DNA of 64,000 nt from Candidatus Terasakiella magnetica (GCF_900093605.1 NZ_FLYE01000034.1:1-64000); one strand, 5' to 3'. Positions 29,826-38,779 are shown, counted from the first letter of the stretch. Notes: generated by a model not told the origin, from the letters alone. Program-made: numbers and translations.

Positions 29826-30587
29826 CTATGGGCGTACAGATTGATAAAACCCATCTAGAATTTTCTGTATTTCGCCTTTTGCTTTTAAGCTAACCAATGC
29901 TGATTTTAAGCGTTTAACAAAAGGCTTATCCGCCACACTCTTTGCACAGATCAACATCATCGGCATCTGTGAGAAAACCAAAGGTTCCCCAAAAAGCACA
30001 TCGGGGTTCAGTCCTTGTTTAAGGGCGCTATATTTAATACTTCCCACCACACCGACAAGCCCGTCAACGCGCCTTCTTTGTAAAACCAAGACACCACTGG
30101 CATAGTCTTTGGTCTCCATTTTCGTCACTAACGGGTCATGATCAAAACGATCATCCACACGCACGCCCGTACCCACACCGACTTTAATTTTATGCAGGTC
30201 TTTATACTCTGTAAGGATGATATCTCTGCGCGGGACTACACCAATGGTCAAATTAATGCCCACGGGCTCAATCATGGCAAAATGTTCTTTAACATAGGGC
30301 GTGCCAGCCAATAGGCCACAATCAGCAGCCCCGCCCTGAAGGGAATAAACCAGTCGTTTTAACGGTACCATTTTGCTTTTGGCCTTGTATCCAGCTTGGC
30401 GCAAAATGGCATCGGCAATCAGATATTGATACCCATCCTTCTTGCCCTTCTCATCCATAAAGCTATAGGGAATTTGCTCAATGGTGACAAGACGTGGCAG
30501 CTCGTCCGCAGCTAAAGCGCGTATCGACATCATAGATAATAAAGCAGAAATTATAACTGATCGCTTTATCAAACCAAATGATGACAA
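29826..30587 (-). CDS. Exported solute-binding-like protein (SBP_bac_3 type)
   Basis: A 253-residue protein with a signal peptide (about 6-26, 'IISALLSMMSIRALA-AD') followed by an extracellular solute-binding family 3-like domain: 'IPYSFMDEKGKKDGYQYLIADAILR', 'GAADCGLLAGT', 'VGVGTGVRVDD' and a C-terminal 'KGEIQKILDGFY'. No ABC permease or ATPase is adjacent, so it may be an orphan sensor or binding protein. The start is TTG at 30587, supported by AAAGGG eight nt upstream. It follows the VOC gene by 12 nt on the same strand. Confidence 0.78.
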   Translation of the reverse strand: MSSFGLIKRSVIISALLSMMSIRALAADELPRLVTIEQIPYSFMDEKGKKDGYQYLIADAILRQAGYKAKSKMVPLKRLVYSLQGGAADCGLLAGTPYVKEHFAMIEPVGINLTIGVVPRRDIILTEYKDLHKIKVGVGTGVRVDDRFDHDPLVTKMETKDYASGVLVLQRRRVDGLVGVVGSIKYSALKQGLNPDVLFGEPLVFSQMPMMLICAKSVADKPFVKRLKSALVSLKAKGEIQKILDGFYQSVRP

Positions 30588-30599
30588 CCGGATTACCCT

Positions 30600-30971
30600 T
30601 TAATTTTGTGGTGGATATTGCACCAAGGTGAACACATTGCCAGCAGGGTCCTTAAAGTGAGCCATAGCTCCCCCCCATTCTTCAGTCTCTGGCTTACCTT
30701 CAAAATGAACGCCTTTTGCACTCAGCTCTTTATAAGTGCTCTTGATATCGTCTGTTGCAAAAGAAACACCTGTGAAGCGCCCGACCATACCAGCAGCTTC
30801 TGGCTCACTTAAATCGACTTCTTCCAAAATCAATTTTGTACCTGCTAAATCAAATACACAAACGCCTTCATCTTCAAAGCCGATTTCAAAACCAACGGCT
30901 TCTACAAAAAACGTTTTCGTTTCCTGAAAATCACCAGAAAAAATTCTAATTGCATCAATGGCGTTCAGCAT
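30600..30971 (-). CDS. VOC/glyoxalase-bleomycin-resistance-like protein
   Basis: A single-domain VOC superfamily protein of about 123 residues, with paired beta-alpha-beta modules ('AIDAIRIFSGDFQETKTFF', 'GRFTGVSFATDDIKSTYKEL', 'HFKDPAGNVFTLVQY'). Metal ligands and substrate are not assignable. I chose the ATG at 30971, preceded by GAAGG. An upstream ATG at 31010 is in frame but poorly supported. Confidence 0.82.
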   Translation of the reverse strand: MLNAIDAIRIFSGDFQETKTFFVEAVGFEIGFEDEGVCVFDLAGTKLILEEVDLSEPEAAGMVGRFTGVSFATDDIKSTYKELSAKGVHFEGKPETEEWGGAMAHFKDPAGNVFTLVQYPPQN

Positions 30972-31033
30972 GACTTGCGTACCTTCAAAATTAAGTCCAT
31001 ATAACTTCATACTTTATATAGAAGGAAAATGCC

Positions 31034-31678
31034 ATGGACTATCTTTATAGCGGACCGGAAAATTCTGACATCACCTTTGTCTATGCCCATGGGGCAGGTG
31101 CTCATATGGATAGCAAATTCATGGAACGTGTTGCTGAGGGTCTGGGCGAACATGGCATTCGCGTGGTGCGATTTGAATTTCCCTATATGCAAAAGCGCCG
31201 TGAAACGGGCAAAAAACGCCCACCTGATCGCACACCCAAACTGCTTAATGCTTGGCGTGACGTGATTGCGGATCTTGGCGGTCCAGACAAGCTGTTTATC
31301 GGTGGTAAATCCCTTGGCGGGCGCATGGCAACCATGGTTGCCCAAGAACTGGAGGTCGAGGAAACGCCCGTGCGCGGCGTGCTTGTGACAGGTTATCCTT
31401 TCCATCCCCTTGGTAAATCTGAAAAAGAATATTTGCGCACCGAACATCTTATGGAGCTCAAAACCCCAACGCTCATTTGCCAAGGTGCGCGCGATAGTTT
31501 TGGCTGGTGGGATGAAGTTGTCACCTATGGCCTGCCTGACATTATTGATTTCCATTGGGCCGATGATGGCGATCATGACCTTAAACCACGCGTGCTTTCA
31601 GGGCGCACCATGAAAGAAAACCAGCTTGAAGCTGTTGATGCTATGGCAAACTGGCTTAAAGAAAAAGCCGCTACATGA
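31034..31678 (+). CDS. Alpha/beta hydrolase (KANL3/Tex30-like)
   Basis: A 214-residue soluble alpha/beta hydrolase. It shows 'VYAHGAGAHMDS' (oxyanion region), the nucleophile elbow GGKSLGGRMAT, the acid region in 'ICQGARDSFG' and a His in 'DDGDHDLKPR'. This family is common in bacteria, and its substrate is unknown. The start has AGAAGG upstream. Its stop overlaps the start of the LysE-type gene by 4 nt (ATGA), so the two are translationally coupled. Confidence 0.88.
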   Translation: MDYLYSGPENSDITFVYAHGAGAHMDSKFMERVAEGLGEHGIRVVRFEFPYMQKRRETGKKRPPDRTPKLLNAWRDVIADLGGPDKLFIGGKSLGGRMATMVAQELEVEETPVRGVLVTGYPFHPLGKSEKEYLRTEHLMELKTPTLICQGARDSFGWWDEVVTYGLPDIIDFHWADDGDHDLKPRVLSGRTMKENQLEAVDAMANWLKEKAAT

Positions 31679-32307
31679 TTGTAGAGGGCGCCACCCTGTT
31701 AGCTTACGCGCTAACCGCCGGGGCCATTGTGCTTTCACCGGGGCCTGATACGGTGCTGATCCTGCGCTATGCCATAAATTCAGGGCGTAATGTGGGGCTT
31801 GCAACTGTTTTTGGGGTCCAACTTGGCCTTGTTGGTCATACGTTATTGGCGATTTTCGGCATTTCCTTCTTAATCGCCTCAAGCCCCATTGCCTTTAAGT
31901 TAGTGGCGATTTTAGGTTCAGCTTATTTAGCATGGATTGGCATTCAGGGCTTTCGTGGTGCCACATTAAAATTTGATGCCGACGGGCCGACCATCACATG
32001 GAAAAAAGCCATGTTTGATGCCATGATTTGCAATCTGCTTAACCCCAAAGTCATCATCCTGTTTCTTGCCCTTTTGCCCAACTTTGTGGACCCGGATAAA
32101 GGGCAGGTCACATGGCAGCTTATCATCCTGTCCCTCGTGCTGGTGATCCTTAATGTCACATGGCAAGCCCCGCTGGCTTTTGCCGCCGATGCGGTGCGTG
32201 GCTGGTTATCGCGCCCACGGGTACAAAAAACCGTTAATGCCTCAACAGGGGCCTTCTTGCTGTTTTTTGCCGCCATGATGTTGTGGGAACATCTGATTAA
32301 GACTTGA
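31675..32307 (+). CDS. LysE/RhtB family amino-acid exporter
   Basis: A 210-residue inner-membrane protein with six hydrophobic segments. It shows the family start 'AYALTAGAIVLSPGPDTVLILRYAI-type' with the conserved SPGPDT, 'FGVQLGLVGH', and 'NLLNPKVIILFLALLPNFV'. RhtB-type proteins export homoserine, threonine, leucine or related compounds; the real substrate is unknown. Coupled to the upstream hydrolase gene. Ends 11 bp inside the convergent rquA-like gene. Confidence 0.92.
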   Translation: MIVEGATLLAYALTAGAIVLSPGPDTVLILRYAINSGRNVGLATVFGVQLGLVGHTLLAIFGISFLIASSPIAFKLVAILGSAYLAWIGIQGFRGATLKFDADGPTITWKKAMFDAMICNLLNPKVIILFLALLPNFVDPDKGQVTWQLIILSLVLVILNVTWQAPLAFAADAVRGWLSRPRVQKTVNASTGAFLLFFAAMMLWEHLIKT

Positions 32308-33058
32308 TGGCAACAACCTTTTGATACAGCCCGCCAAACAGGGTTTCTTTTGACCATTTTACATTCAGGCTCGCCTCGCCATAGGCTTGTATCTCCTTCT
32401 CCCAAAGCCCTTTTGCAAAAGGCTCTAAGTAATCAAAGACTTTGCTCATAATCGGTTTTAAAGGGTGAAGGTCAGCTGGTTTATGGTAATCCACAAACAC
32501 CACCTTGCCGCCTTTTTTAACAGATGCCAATAACGCCTTCACAATTTTCCCCTTCACACTTTCCGGCACTTCATGAAGTAAGAAAAAACACACCACCGTG
32601 TCATAGGATTTTGCCTGAATGAGCGAGGCATCCCCAAGATAGGCATGAGCTTGGGGATAATTCTCAATGCGTTTTTGCACGGTTTCAATCTGAATGGGGG
32701 CAACGTCAATCACATCAAGATGCCCCGCCCCGCCAACCGCTTGGGCGAGATGAGTGGAAAATGATCCATAAACGGCTGCGGCCTGAAGGACCGTTTGCCC
32801 CTCCTCAATCTCCATGGTCGCGCGTTTAATCAAGCGCCCCGCATTGCCCCATAAAATGGCCGAGACCACAGGGGCCGAGCTTAAAATCGGCACGGTTTTC
32901 GGGTTGAGATAGGCCCAGCTATAGGTCTCGCGCAGATAATCCGGCAGACTAACTGATGAAGCTTCGGGTGAAGACACGGGCTCACCATCGGGTTTTCCAA
33001 GATACGTCATAAGACCTCTTAAATGAACATATAGCCGATCATATCCATATTTACTCAT
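32297..33058 (-). CDS. rquA: Rhodoquinone biosynthesis protein RquA (methyltransferase-like)
   Basis: RquA replaces a methoxy group of ubiquinone with an amino group to give rhodoquinone, a low-potential quinone used for anaerobic fumarate reduction. The 253-residue product has a class I methyltransferase-like fold but an atypical SAM region, AAAVYG (93-98), in place of the glycine-rich E/DxGxGxG. This is followed by 'GHLDVIDVAPIQ' (112-123), FFLLHE (158-163) and VVFVDYH (186-192). The C-terminal 'YLEPFAKGLW' and the N-terminal 'YLRETYSWAYLNPK' also match what I remember of RquA. It is 25 nt downstream of a LysR gene on the same strand. Identity rests on motif recognition, not on an alignment. 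Confidence 0.82.
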   Translation of the reverse strand: MSKYGYDRLYVHLRGLMTYLGKPDGEPVSSPEASSVSLPDYLRETYSWAYLNPKTVPILSSAPVVSAILWGNAGRLIKRATMEIEEGQTVLQAAAVYGSFSTHLAQAVGGAGHLDVIDVAPIQIETVQKRIENYPQAHAYLGDASLIQAKSYDTVVCFFLLHEVPESVKGKIVKALLASVKKGGKVVFVDYHKPADLHPLKPIMSKVFDYLEPFAKGLWEKEIQAYGEASLNVKWSKETLFGGLYQKVVAIKS

Positions 33059-33083
33059 ATAGGTAAAGTGACGGTTTTGCGGC

Positions 33084-34010
33084 TCAGCCGCCCTCTTTTT
33101 GCATGGCTTCTTCTAAAACCCATTTTCGAAAGAGCGCCACCTTGGGCACATCCCCACGCCCCTCAGGGTAGCTGAGGTAATATCCATCATGTTGGTCGGG
33201 CAGGTCGGGGGCTGCAAACGGAATGATAAGGCGCCCACGATCAAGTTCGTCCTGCACAGCCGTTTTACCTTCCAAGGCAACACCCAAACCATTAATCGCC
33301 GCATCAATTGCAAGGGTCGCGCGGTTAAAATGCAAACCCTTAGCTGGATTAATCCCACGCACACCTGCATTTTCCAACCACATGGACCATGTGACTAATC
33401 GTGCCTCACTATGAATAAGCGTGTGATGGGTCAGGTCTTGGGGTTTATCCAAGGCCTGTTCATACTGGATCAAGGCGGGAGAGCAAACTGGCACCATGGT
33501 TTCTGGAAACAGCATTTGAGCGACCTGACCGGGCCAACTGCCCCGCCCATACATCAAACCCACATCATAATCGCCATAAAGACTATCGGTGGGATTAAGC
33601 GTTGAGTTGACCCGTATATCCACATCAGGATAGCGATTTACAAAACGATGCAAGCGCGGCATCAACCATGATTTTGCAAAAATCGGTGCGGTCGCAATGG
33701 TCAAAATATCGCCTGCGCCTTGTGCCATCACCGAGACCACGGCTTCTTCAATCTCATCAAAAGAGCGCATAAGGGTCGGCAGCAGGACTTGGCCTGCATC
33801 ACTTAACACAAGTGCTTTATCGCGCCGTTTGCCACTGGCAAGGCGATGAAACAGTTTCACGCCAAGATAATCCTCCAGAGACTGCACCGCATGGGAAACC
33901 GCAGACGGGGTCACATGCAAGTTTTCCGCGGCTTTCTTAAAGCTTAAGAAGCGCGCAGCAGCTTCAAAAGAGCGCAATTGCGCAAGAGGGGGAAGTTGTC
34001 TAGCCATCAC
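33084..34010 (-). CDS. LysR family transcriptional regulator (GcvA/AmpR-like)
   Basis: A 308-residue LysR regulator. The N-terminal winged helix-turn-helix ('LRSFEAAARFLSFKKAAENLHVTPSAVSHAVQSLEDYLGVKLFHR-type') belongs to the GcvA subgroup. The C-terminal substrate-binding domain starts near residue 95. The gene precedes rquA by 25 nt and probably shares its transcript. Palindromic sites TGAATTTAATTCA and TTCATC-N5-GATGAA lie just upstream of the start. The effector is unknown. Confidence 0.93.
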   Translation of the reverse strand: MMARQLPPLAQLRSFEAAARFLSFKKAAENLHVTPSAVSHAVQSLEDYLGVKLFHRLASGKRRDKALVLSDAGQVLLPTLMRSFDEIEEAVVSVMAQGAGDILTIATAPIFAKSWLMPRLHRFVNRYPDVDIRVNSTLNPTDSLYGDYDVGLMYGRGSWPGQVAQMLFPETMVPVCSPALIQYEQALDKPQDLTHHTLIHSEARLVTWSMWLENAGVRGINPAKGLHFNRATLAIDAAINGLGVALEGKTAVQDELDRGRLIIPFAAPDLPDQHDGYYLSYPEGRGDVPKVALFRKWVLEEAMQKEGG

Positions 34011-34015
34011 ATCAC

Positions 34016-34042
34016 ATGAATTTAATTCATCTTATTGATGAA
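34016..34042. promoter_or_regulatory. Overlapping palindromic sites upstream of the LysR gene
   Basis: ATGAATTTAATTCAT (34016-34030) is a perfect 15-bp palindrome. It overlaps TTCATC-TTATT-GATGAA (34026-34042), another perfect inverted repeat fitting the LysR pattern T-N11-A. They begin 6 nt upstream of the LysR start codon, a normal place for an autoregulatory site. Confidence 0.6.
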
Positions 34043-34125
34043 ATCTTATCGTTTGTTTAGCCCTAAGGAAAGGCTTAGTTTCAGGCTTATAGAAAAACAA
34101 AACAGCCAACACAGGCTGAAATGAT

Positions 34126-34138
34126 TGAAATTAATTCA
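34126..34138. promoter_or_regulatory. Second copy of the palindromic operator-like site
   Basis: TGAAATTAATTCA matches 12 of 13 bases of TGAATTTAATTCA at 34017-34029. It lies 15 bp upstream of the ribbon-helix-helix gene, which diverges from the LysR gene. The two copies are 109 bp apart, so one regulator may control both directions. Confidence 0.5.
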
Positions 34139-34152
34139 GGGTATCTTCACAA

Positions 34153-34434
34153 ATGATGACGCAAAGCGCACAAGCCGTTAATATGTATTGGGAAAATCGC
34201 GGAATGACTGTACCCCTCATGACGGAAAAACTATCGCTTAAGAAAAGATCAGTGACCATCTCCGGTCACGGCACCAGCGTCTCTTTGGAAAATGCTTTTT
34301 GGGATGCCCTGAAAGATTTAGCAGAAGACCGTGGCCTCTCGCTCAACGCCATGATCACAGAAATTGACAAAGAACGCACAGGCAATCTTTCAAGCGCCAT
34401 CCGCGTCTTTATTTTGGAAAATATGCGTCGTTAG
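34153..34434 (+). CDS. Ribbon-helix-helix domain protein
   Basis: A 93-residue protein with an RHH-type domain in the C-terminal part ('RSVTISGHGTSVSLENAFWD', 'LAEDRGLSLNAMITEID', 'SSAIRVFILENMRR'). It resembles the RHH_4 family of small alphaproteobacterial proteins and is likely DNA-binding. The first 20 or so residues have no obvious homologue, so translation might start at 34204 or 34219. A clear terminator follows. Confidence 0.8.
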   Translation: MMTQSAQAVNMYWENRGMTVPLMTEKLSLKKRSVTISGHGTSVSLENAFWDALKDLAEDRGLSLNAMITEIDKERTGNLSSAIRVFILENMRR

Positions 34435-34466
34435 TCCTCCCAACTCCCCATAAAACGACACATAAG

Positions 34467-34497
34467 AAAAGGCCGCTACTCGACAGGCGGCCTTTTT
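34467..34497 (+). terminator. Intrinsic terminator of the RHH gene
   Basis: AAAAGGCCGC (34467-34476) and GCGGCCTTTTT (34487-34497) form a GC-rich stem with a 10-nt loop and a T-run. Since mscS converges from the right, it may act in both directions. Confidence 0.85.
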
Positions 34498-34522
34498 CCT
34501 TTTGGAGCTTTTAAAGCGGTGA

Positions 34523-35347
34523 TCACCCCTCTTTAACGTGATGCACCACTTGTTGTGGATAGGGGATAGAAATACCTTTTTCATCAAAGGTTTCTTTAAC
34601 CTTCTTGGTGATATCCCAACGCACGCCCCAGTAATCAGACGCATTCACCCAAAGGCGCACGGTGATGTTAACAGAACTATCTGCCAGCTCCCCAATAGCC
34701 AAAACAGGGGCCGGGTCTTGTTTGATACGATCATCGGCTTTGGCGAGCGCTTCAATGGTTGCCATGGCCTGATCCATATCATCTTCATAGGAAATCCCCA
34801 TGACCAGATCTACACGACGGGTATCATGGGCGCTGAAGTTTTTAATGGCACTGCCCCAGACTTGGGAATTGGGCATAATAATCTGCACATTATCGCCTGT
34901 CGCCATTTCTGTGGTGAATAAGGACACCCCTTTAATCACACCTGACTGACCGCCAACTTCAACAAAGTGACCAACCTTGAAAGGACGCAAGAACAAAAGC
35001 ATCACACCGGCTGCCACATTGCTGAGTGTACCTTGCAAGGCCAGACCAATAGCCAGACCCGCCGCACCCAAGACAGCAATGAGACTTGTGGTTTCTACGC
35101 CAAACTTATTAAGAACAGCCAAGAACGTGACCGCCATGACCACATATTTAATGATGGCTGAAATAAAGCCTGCCAGCATTTCATCGGCATTGGGACTTTT
35201 CATCAAAAGCTTGTGGCTTTTGCGTTTGGCAAACCCTGCCAGCCAGAAACCGACAATTAAAATGATGATTGCAGCAAGGACCTGCAAACCATACATGGCG
35301 ACAAAATCAATAAGGGTTTGGGTTGTCTGTTCTACAGATTCAGACAT
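34523..35347 (-). CDS. mscS: Small-conductance mechanosensitive channel MscS
   Basis: MscS opens under membrane tension to release osmolytes. The 274-residue product has three N-terminal transmembrane segments (about 15-37, 60-85, 90-115). TM3 is Gly/Ala-rich ('VLGAAGLAIGLALQGTLSNVAAGVMLLFLRPFKVG'-type, with the classical GLALQGTLSN). A cytoplasmic beta domain follows ('NVQIIMPNSQVWGSAI'). The size matches compact MscS proteins. Confidence 0.94.
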   Translation of the reverse strand: MSESVEQTTQTLIDFVAMYGLQVLAAIIILIVGFWLAGFAKRKSHKLLMKSPNADEMLAGFISAIIKYVVMAVTFLAVLNKFGVETTSLIAVLGAAGLAIGLALQGTLSNVAAGVMLLFLRPFKVGHFVEVGGQSGVIKGVSLFTTEMATGDNVQIIMPNSQVWGSAIKNFSAHDTRRVDLVMGISYEDDMDQAMATIEALAKADDRIKQDPAPVLAIGELADSSVNITVRLWVNASDYWGVRWDITKKVKETFDEKGISIPYPQQVVHHVKEG

Positions 35348-35434
35348 ATTCTCTACTCCGTTTATTATCTATTTGTAGGCAACTATGCCTAAAATAAACG
35401 AAGATGAAAACCTGTATTTAAAAGGATTCTAAAA

Positions 35435-36520
35435 TTATTCAGCCGCAGCTAAATTACCCTGCACATTTTCTTGTCGCTTCATGATCACATGACCGATGCG
35501 CGAACCCACAATAATTGCACTAAGGCTAATGATAGAGGAAAAGCCAAGTGTGCTGATCCCTGAAAGGCCTTGCCCGATGGAACAGCCAATTGCCATCACC
35601 GCACCAGAACCCATCAAGGCCCCGCCCAACAGGTAGCGCAGCATTTCATTAGGCTGAGAGAAGCTTTGTAGTTTTAGCTCACGGCGCGTCAAAGCACTAA
35701 TAAAGGAGCCTGCAATCACTCCGCCGATCAACATAATACCGAAGTTAGCCGTTGCACCTGTATAGATCATCAAGAACTGCATGGCATTACCGCCCGGGGC
35801 AACAAATGTCAGAGATTCAAGACGCTGTGGCTCAAAATCATCATAGCCAATGACGCCCGTGACATACCAGCCACCCGCAACGATTGAGCCAATAATGACA
35901 GAGGCTAAAGTCAGATACAGGTTTTCGCGCAAGATCACACTGCGCAACACAAGAACGAGTGCCAGAAGGGCAGCCACAACAACAGCCCAAATGCGCACAA
36001 CATCAGCATCAAAAGAAATCATCGCCGCCAATGACTGGATCACATCCGGGTTCTCCAGCGGCATTTGCCATAAACCTTCAATCTGTTGGCGCACAGGCGC
36101 AAACAGACCACGCATGGTCATATAGCCTGTCAGGGCAATGGTCATAATCACAATAAGGGAGCGCAAGTTACCTGTGGCTGCCAAAACAACTTGGCGTCCC
36201 GCACAACCGCGCGCCAACATCATCCCGATACCAAACATGATACCACCAGCCACAAGTGAAAAGATGGGCAGACTTTCAACCCAATAGGCACTTTCGCCAA
36301 GATCAATCTCAAAAGCAGGCAACAAGGCTTGTGTTCCTGCCACCGCAATTAATGTGGCGATTAACCAGCCACGCAATTGGCCTGCACGTTTGCTCTCAAA
36401 GCTCTCAGCAACAGCTTGACGGAAACAGAAACGGCTGGATTGCCCTAATAGGCCAAAAATCAGCCCGATCAATCCACCACCTACTAACATAATGTCCGTT
36501 GGTTCTAATTCTTCAAACAT
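35435..36520 (-). CDS. YeeE/YedE family sulfur (thiosulfate-type) transporter
   Basis: A 361-residue membrane protein with two YeeE/YedE (DUF395) halves. Conserved cysteines that line the sulfur path in this family are present as 'GQSSRFCFR' (Cys32), 'ARGCAGRQVV' (Cys106) and 'AIGCSIGQGLSG' (Cys313). Family members such as TsuA take up thiosulfate or move other sulfur species. The next gene upstream encodes a protein with a rhodanese domain, which supports a sulfur role. Confidence 0.88.
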   Translation of the reverse strand: MFEELEPTDIMLVGGGLIGLIFGLLGQSSRFCFRQAVAESFESKRAGQLRGWLIATLIAVAGTQALLPAFEIDLGESAYWVESLPIFSLVAGGIMFGIGMMLARGCAGRQVVLAATGNLRSLIVIMTIALTGYMTMRGLFAPVRQQIEGLWQMPLENPDVIQSLAAMISFDADVVRIWAVVVAALLALVLVLRSVILRENLYLTLASVIIGSIVAGGWYVTGVIGYDDFEPQRLESLTFVAPGGNAMQFLMIYTGATANFGIMLIGGVIAGSFISALTRRELKLQSFSQPNEMLRYLLGGALMGSGAVMAIGCSIGQGLSGISTLGFSSIISLSAIIVGSRIGHVIMKRQENVQGNLAAAE

Positions 36521-36632
36521 TGCTTTTGATCTCCAATAGCCAAGCGCGAGCGCCCTTTTTCGTGAGCGCTTTTTCTCATATTAGATTTAAGAAATCAATA
36601 TTTTTCTTATTCTTGTGTGTAATTAACTATTT

Positions 36633-37412
36633 TTAACACAGTGAGCATGTGCTTTTAAGCATATCCATTTGCGGGGCCACGGTCTGATTCTTTTCACGCA
36701 ACCAATATGTTATGCCATTGCGCACATTATAGACATTTTCAAAACCAAAACGCATCGCCAGTAATTCAGAAGCCATGCGAGTACGGTTTCCGGTGCGACA
36801 GATCAGCATGACGCGCTCTTTTTTATCTGCGATTCGCGCCATATCTTCTGGGAACTTCGGATTAATCTGCCCATTTGCCATTCTAAAGGGAAGCAGCAAA
36901 CTGCCTTGAATCACACCCGTCTTTTTCCATTCCGCAGGGGTGCGCACATCAACAATCTTCACACCTTCTTTTAAAAGTGCTTTGACTTCTTCATTATTGA
37001 TATTTTTAAACGGTGGTTCCATCACCTCAAGAAGTTCGACTTCAAATTTCAAAGTGGCATTGGGTTGGATCACACCGCCAGCACCGCGCGGGCCATAGGC
37101 CATTTCAGGTGGGATGATCAGTTCTCGCAAACCGCCAACGCGCATGCCTTGTACACCTTGGTCCCAACCGGGAATGACTTGGCGTGCACCCAATGTGAAA
37201 CTAAAGGGACGATCACGGTCTTTACTGGAATCAAATTTATTTCCGTTCATCAACCAGCCTGTGTAATGCACACGAACCTGTTTTTCTTTCTCAGCAAGCG
37301 CCCCTTTGCCTTTAATCACATCTGTGACTTTTAACTCAGCGCTGTGCCCGACAGAACTTAAGACACTCATCACTAAGGCTAAAGAGAGGAGTTTAAAAAC
37401 AGGTCTCATCAT
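36633..37412 (-). CDS. Exported FKBP prolyl isomerase fused to a rhodanese domain
   Basis: A 259-residue periplasmic fusion. A signal peptide (about 1-24, ending GHSA) is followed by an FKBP-type domain (about 28-133, '[18 protein letters not shown]', '[16 protein letters not shown]', '[11 protein letters not shown]'). A rhodanese domain (about 138-240) carries the active-site loop ICRTGNRT, with Cys205 the sulfur-accepting residue. The tail ends 'STCSLC' (Cys256, Cys259). FKBPs isomerise X-Pro bonds and rhodaneses transfer sulfane sulfur. The pairing in one chain is uncommon and may place thiol chemistry and folding together. It lies 112 nt upstream of the YeeE/YedE gene, same strand. Confidence 0.9.
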   Translation of the reverse strand: MMRPVFKLLSLALVMSVLSSVGHSAELKVTDVIKGKGALAEKEKQVRVHYTGWLMNGNKFDSSKDRDRPFSFTLGARQVIPGWDQGVQGMRVGGLRELIIPPEMAYGPRGAGGVIQPNATLKFEVELLEVMEPPFKNINNEEVKALLKEGVKIVDVRTPAEWKKTGVIQGSLLLPFRMANGQINPKFPEDMARIADKKERVMLICRTGNRTRMASELLAMRFGFENVYNVRNGITYWLREKNQTVAPQMDMLKSTCSLC

Positions 37413-37606
37413 TGCGCTTCCTTTACGATATGCTGCAGTGCCACATTATACATTATTGGCACCTTATATAAAGGTCTGTTTCACATTTTATTTCACAAAG
37501 CTTTTGCGGTACTCTGGTTTCTTATATATAGGTTGAATAAGAGATGGCTTAAGTCACCACAAAAAAACATAGAAACAAACTTATAAGGACAAAGGGCGCC
37601 CTTATC

Positions 37607-38617
37607 ATGGCCACTGAAACAAGTGAAGATTTCTTCCAAGCCATCCGCGAGGCGGTAAGCCAGACATTGGATATGGCTGAAGCCCAGAGCAAAATCTCTG
37701 ATGAAACACGCGAGCTGTTGTCCCAGCTTATTTTGACACGCCGTGGTGATGGTGAAATCGTTTTAGATATGAGTGCTCATCAAAAAATGAAAGCTGGTGA
37801 AAACTCATGGGTGAATAAAGAAAGAAACGATCAAGACCGTTATATAAACCCAACACGCCTGCCCCAGCTTGTTCCCGGCCTGTCAGGGCTGACATCTGGG
37901 CAATATCTTGCCTTTGTTCAGCGCCCCCTTGATCGCAATGGCGATAATGCGCCGTTTTTAGTTGACCAATCCTTGCGTCTTTATGATCAGTACCATCACA
38001 AGGATTTAGCCGCTGAGCGCAATAAGCTGTTTGGACATTATCAACGTCATGTCGCTAAAATTCTCATTGATGATTTACTTTCAAAAGAACATGACACGAG
38101 CGATCAGGAAGAGCTGGATAAATTGCGCGCCCAAACACCACCGCAAAAACAGTTTGAAATGGCAGCCAAAGCCCTAGATATCTCAACAACCGAGGTCATG
38201 AACAACCTGTTTAAATATGCCATCGCCCTTTATAATATTGAGCGTATCAAAACAAAGGCAGTCCAGCTTAAAAAGGCACAACAGAAGTTTGAACTGATTT
38301 TGCGCAAACTTGCCAATACAGATAGCGGCCCAACAGCGAAAACCCGTGTTAAAGATATCTTCCTTGGTTTTCAAAAAGACCTCACCTTTATGGCAAAGGA
38401 AATCGGCTATCTCAATAACAAGGCCTTCCAGCCCATTATTGAAAAAATGCATAAAGAGAGCTTCCAAGACCAATATCTTGACCTGCACCGTCATGGCGCG
38501 CGCCTAGATGCCTTGGCTACACGTTGGGTGATCATTTTCAACGAAGCCAACAATCAAGATAACCTGCGCACCACTGTTGAAAAAATCAAAGGCATGCACA
38601 CTGTCTTCATGAACTAG
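37607..38617 (+). CDS. Hypothetical soluble helical protein
   Basis: A 336-residue protein with no signal peptide or membrane segment. It is rich in charged residues and long helical stretches, especially about 125-310 (for example 'NIERIKTKAVQLKKAQQKFELILRK'-type helices). The middle contains 'LVPGLSGLTSGQYLAFVQRPLDR'. I do not recognise a family. The gene has a good Shine-Dalgarno (AAGGACAAAGGG) and is divergent from the FKBP-rhodanese gene, with an intergenic ACCTT-ATATA-AAGGT inverted repeat at 37461-37475. It is probably monocistronic. Confidence 0.78.
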   Translation: MATETSEDFFQAIREAVSQTLDMAEAQSKISDETRELLSQLILTRRGDGEIVLDMSAHQKMKAGENSWVNKERNDQDRYINPTRLPQLVPGLSGLTSGQYLAFVQRPLDRNGDNAPFLVDQSLRLYDQYHHKDLAAERNKLFGHYQRHVAKILIDDLLSKEHDTSDQEELDKLRAQTPPQKQFEMAAKALDISTTEVMNNLFKYAIALYNIERIKTKAVQLKKAQQKFELILRKLANTDSGPTAKTRVKDIFLGFQKDLTFMAKEIGYLNNKAFQPIIEKMHKESFQDQYLDLHRHGARLDALATRWVIIFNEANNQDNLRTTVEKIKGMHTVFMN

Positions 38618-38779
38618 GTAGTTTCAACTAAAACTATCCGTATGATGCTCACAGCTATCTTTTTAGGTTCTCACCAGATGGTTGTATATATCTAGGAAGA
38701 TAAGAAAAAGTACATCATCCTAAGGAATGATACGTATTATTTTTATCTAGTAAAATCAATTAGTTCAGTTAATATACTA

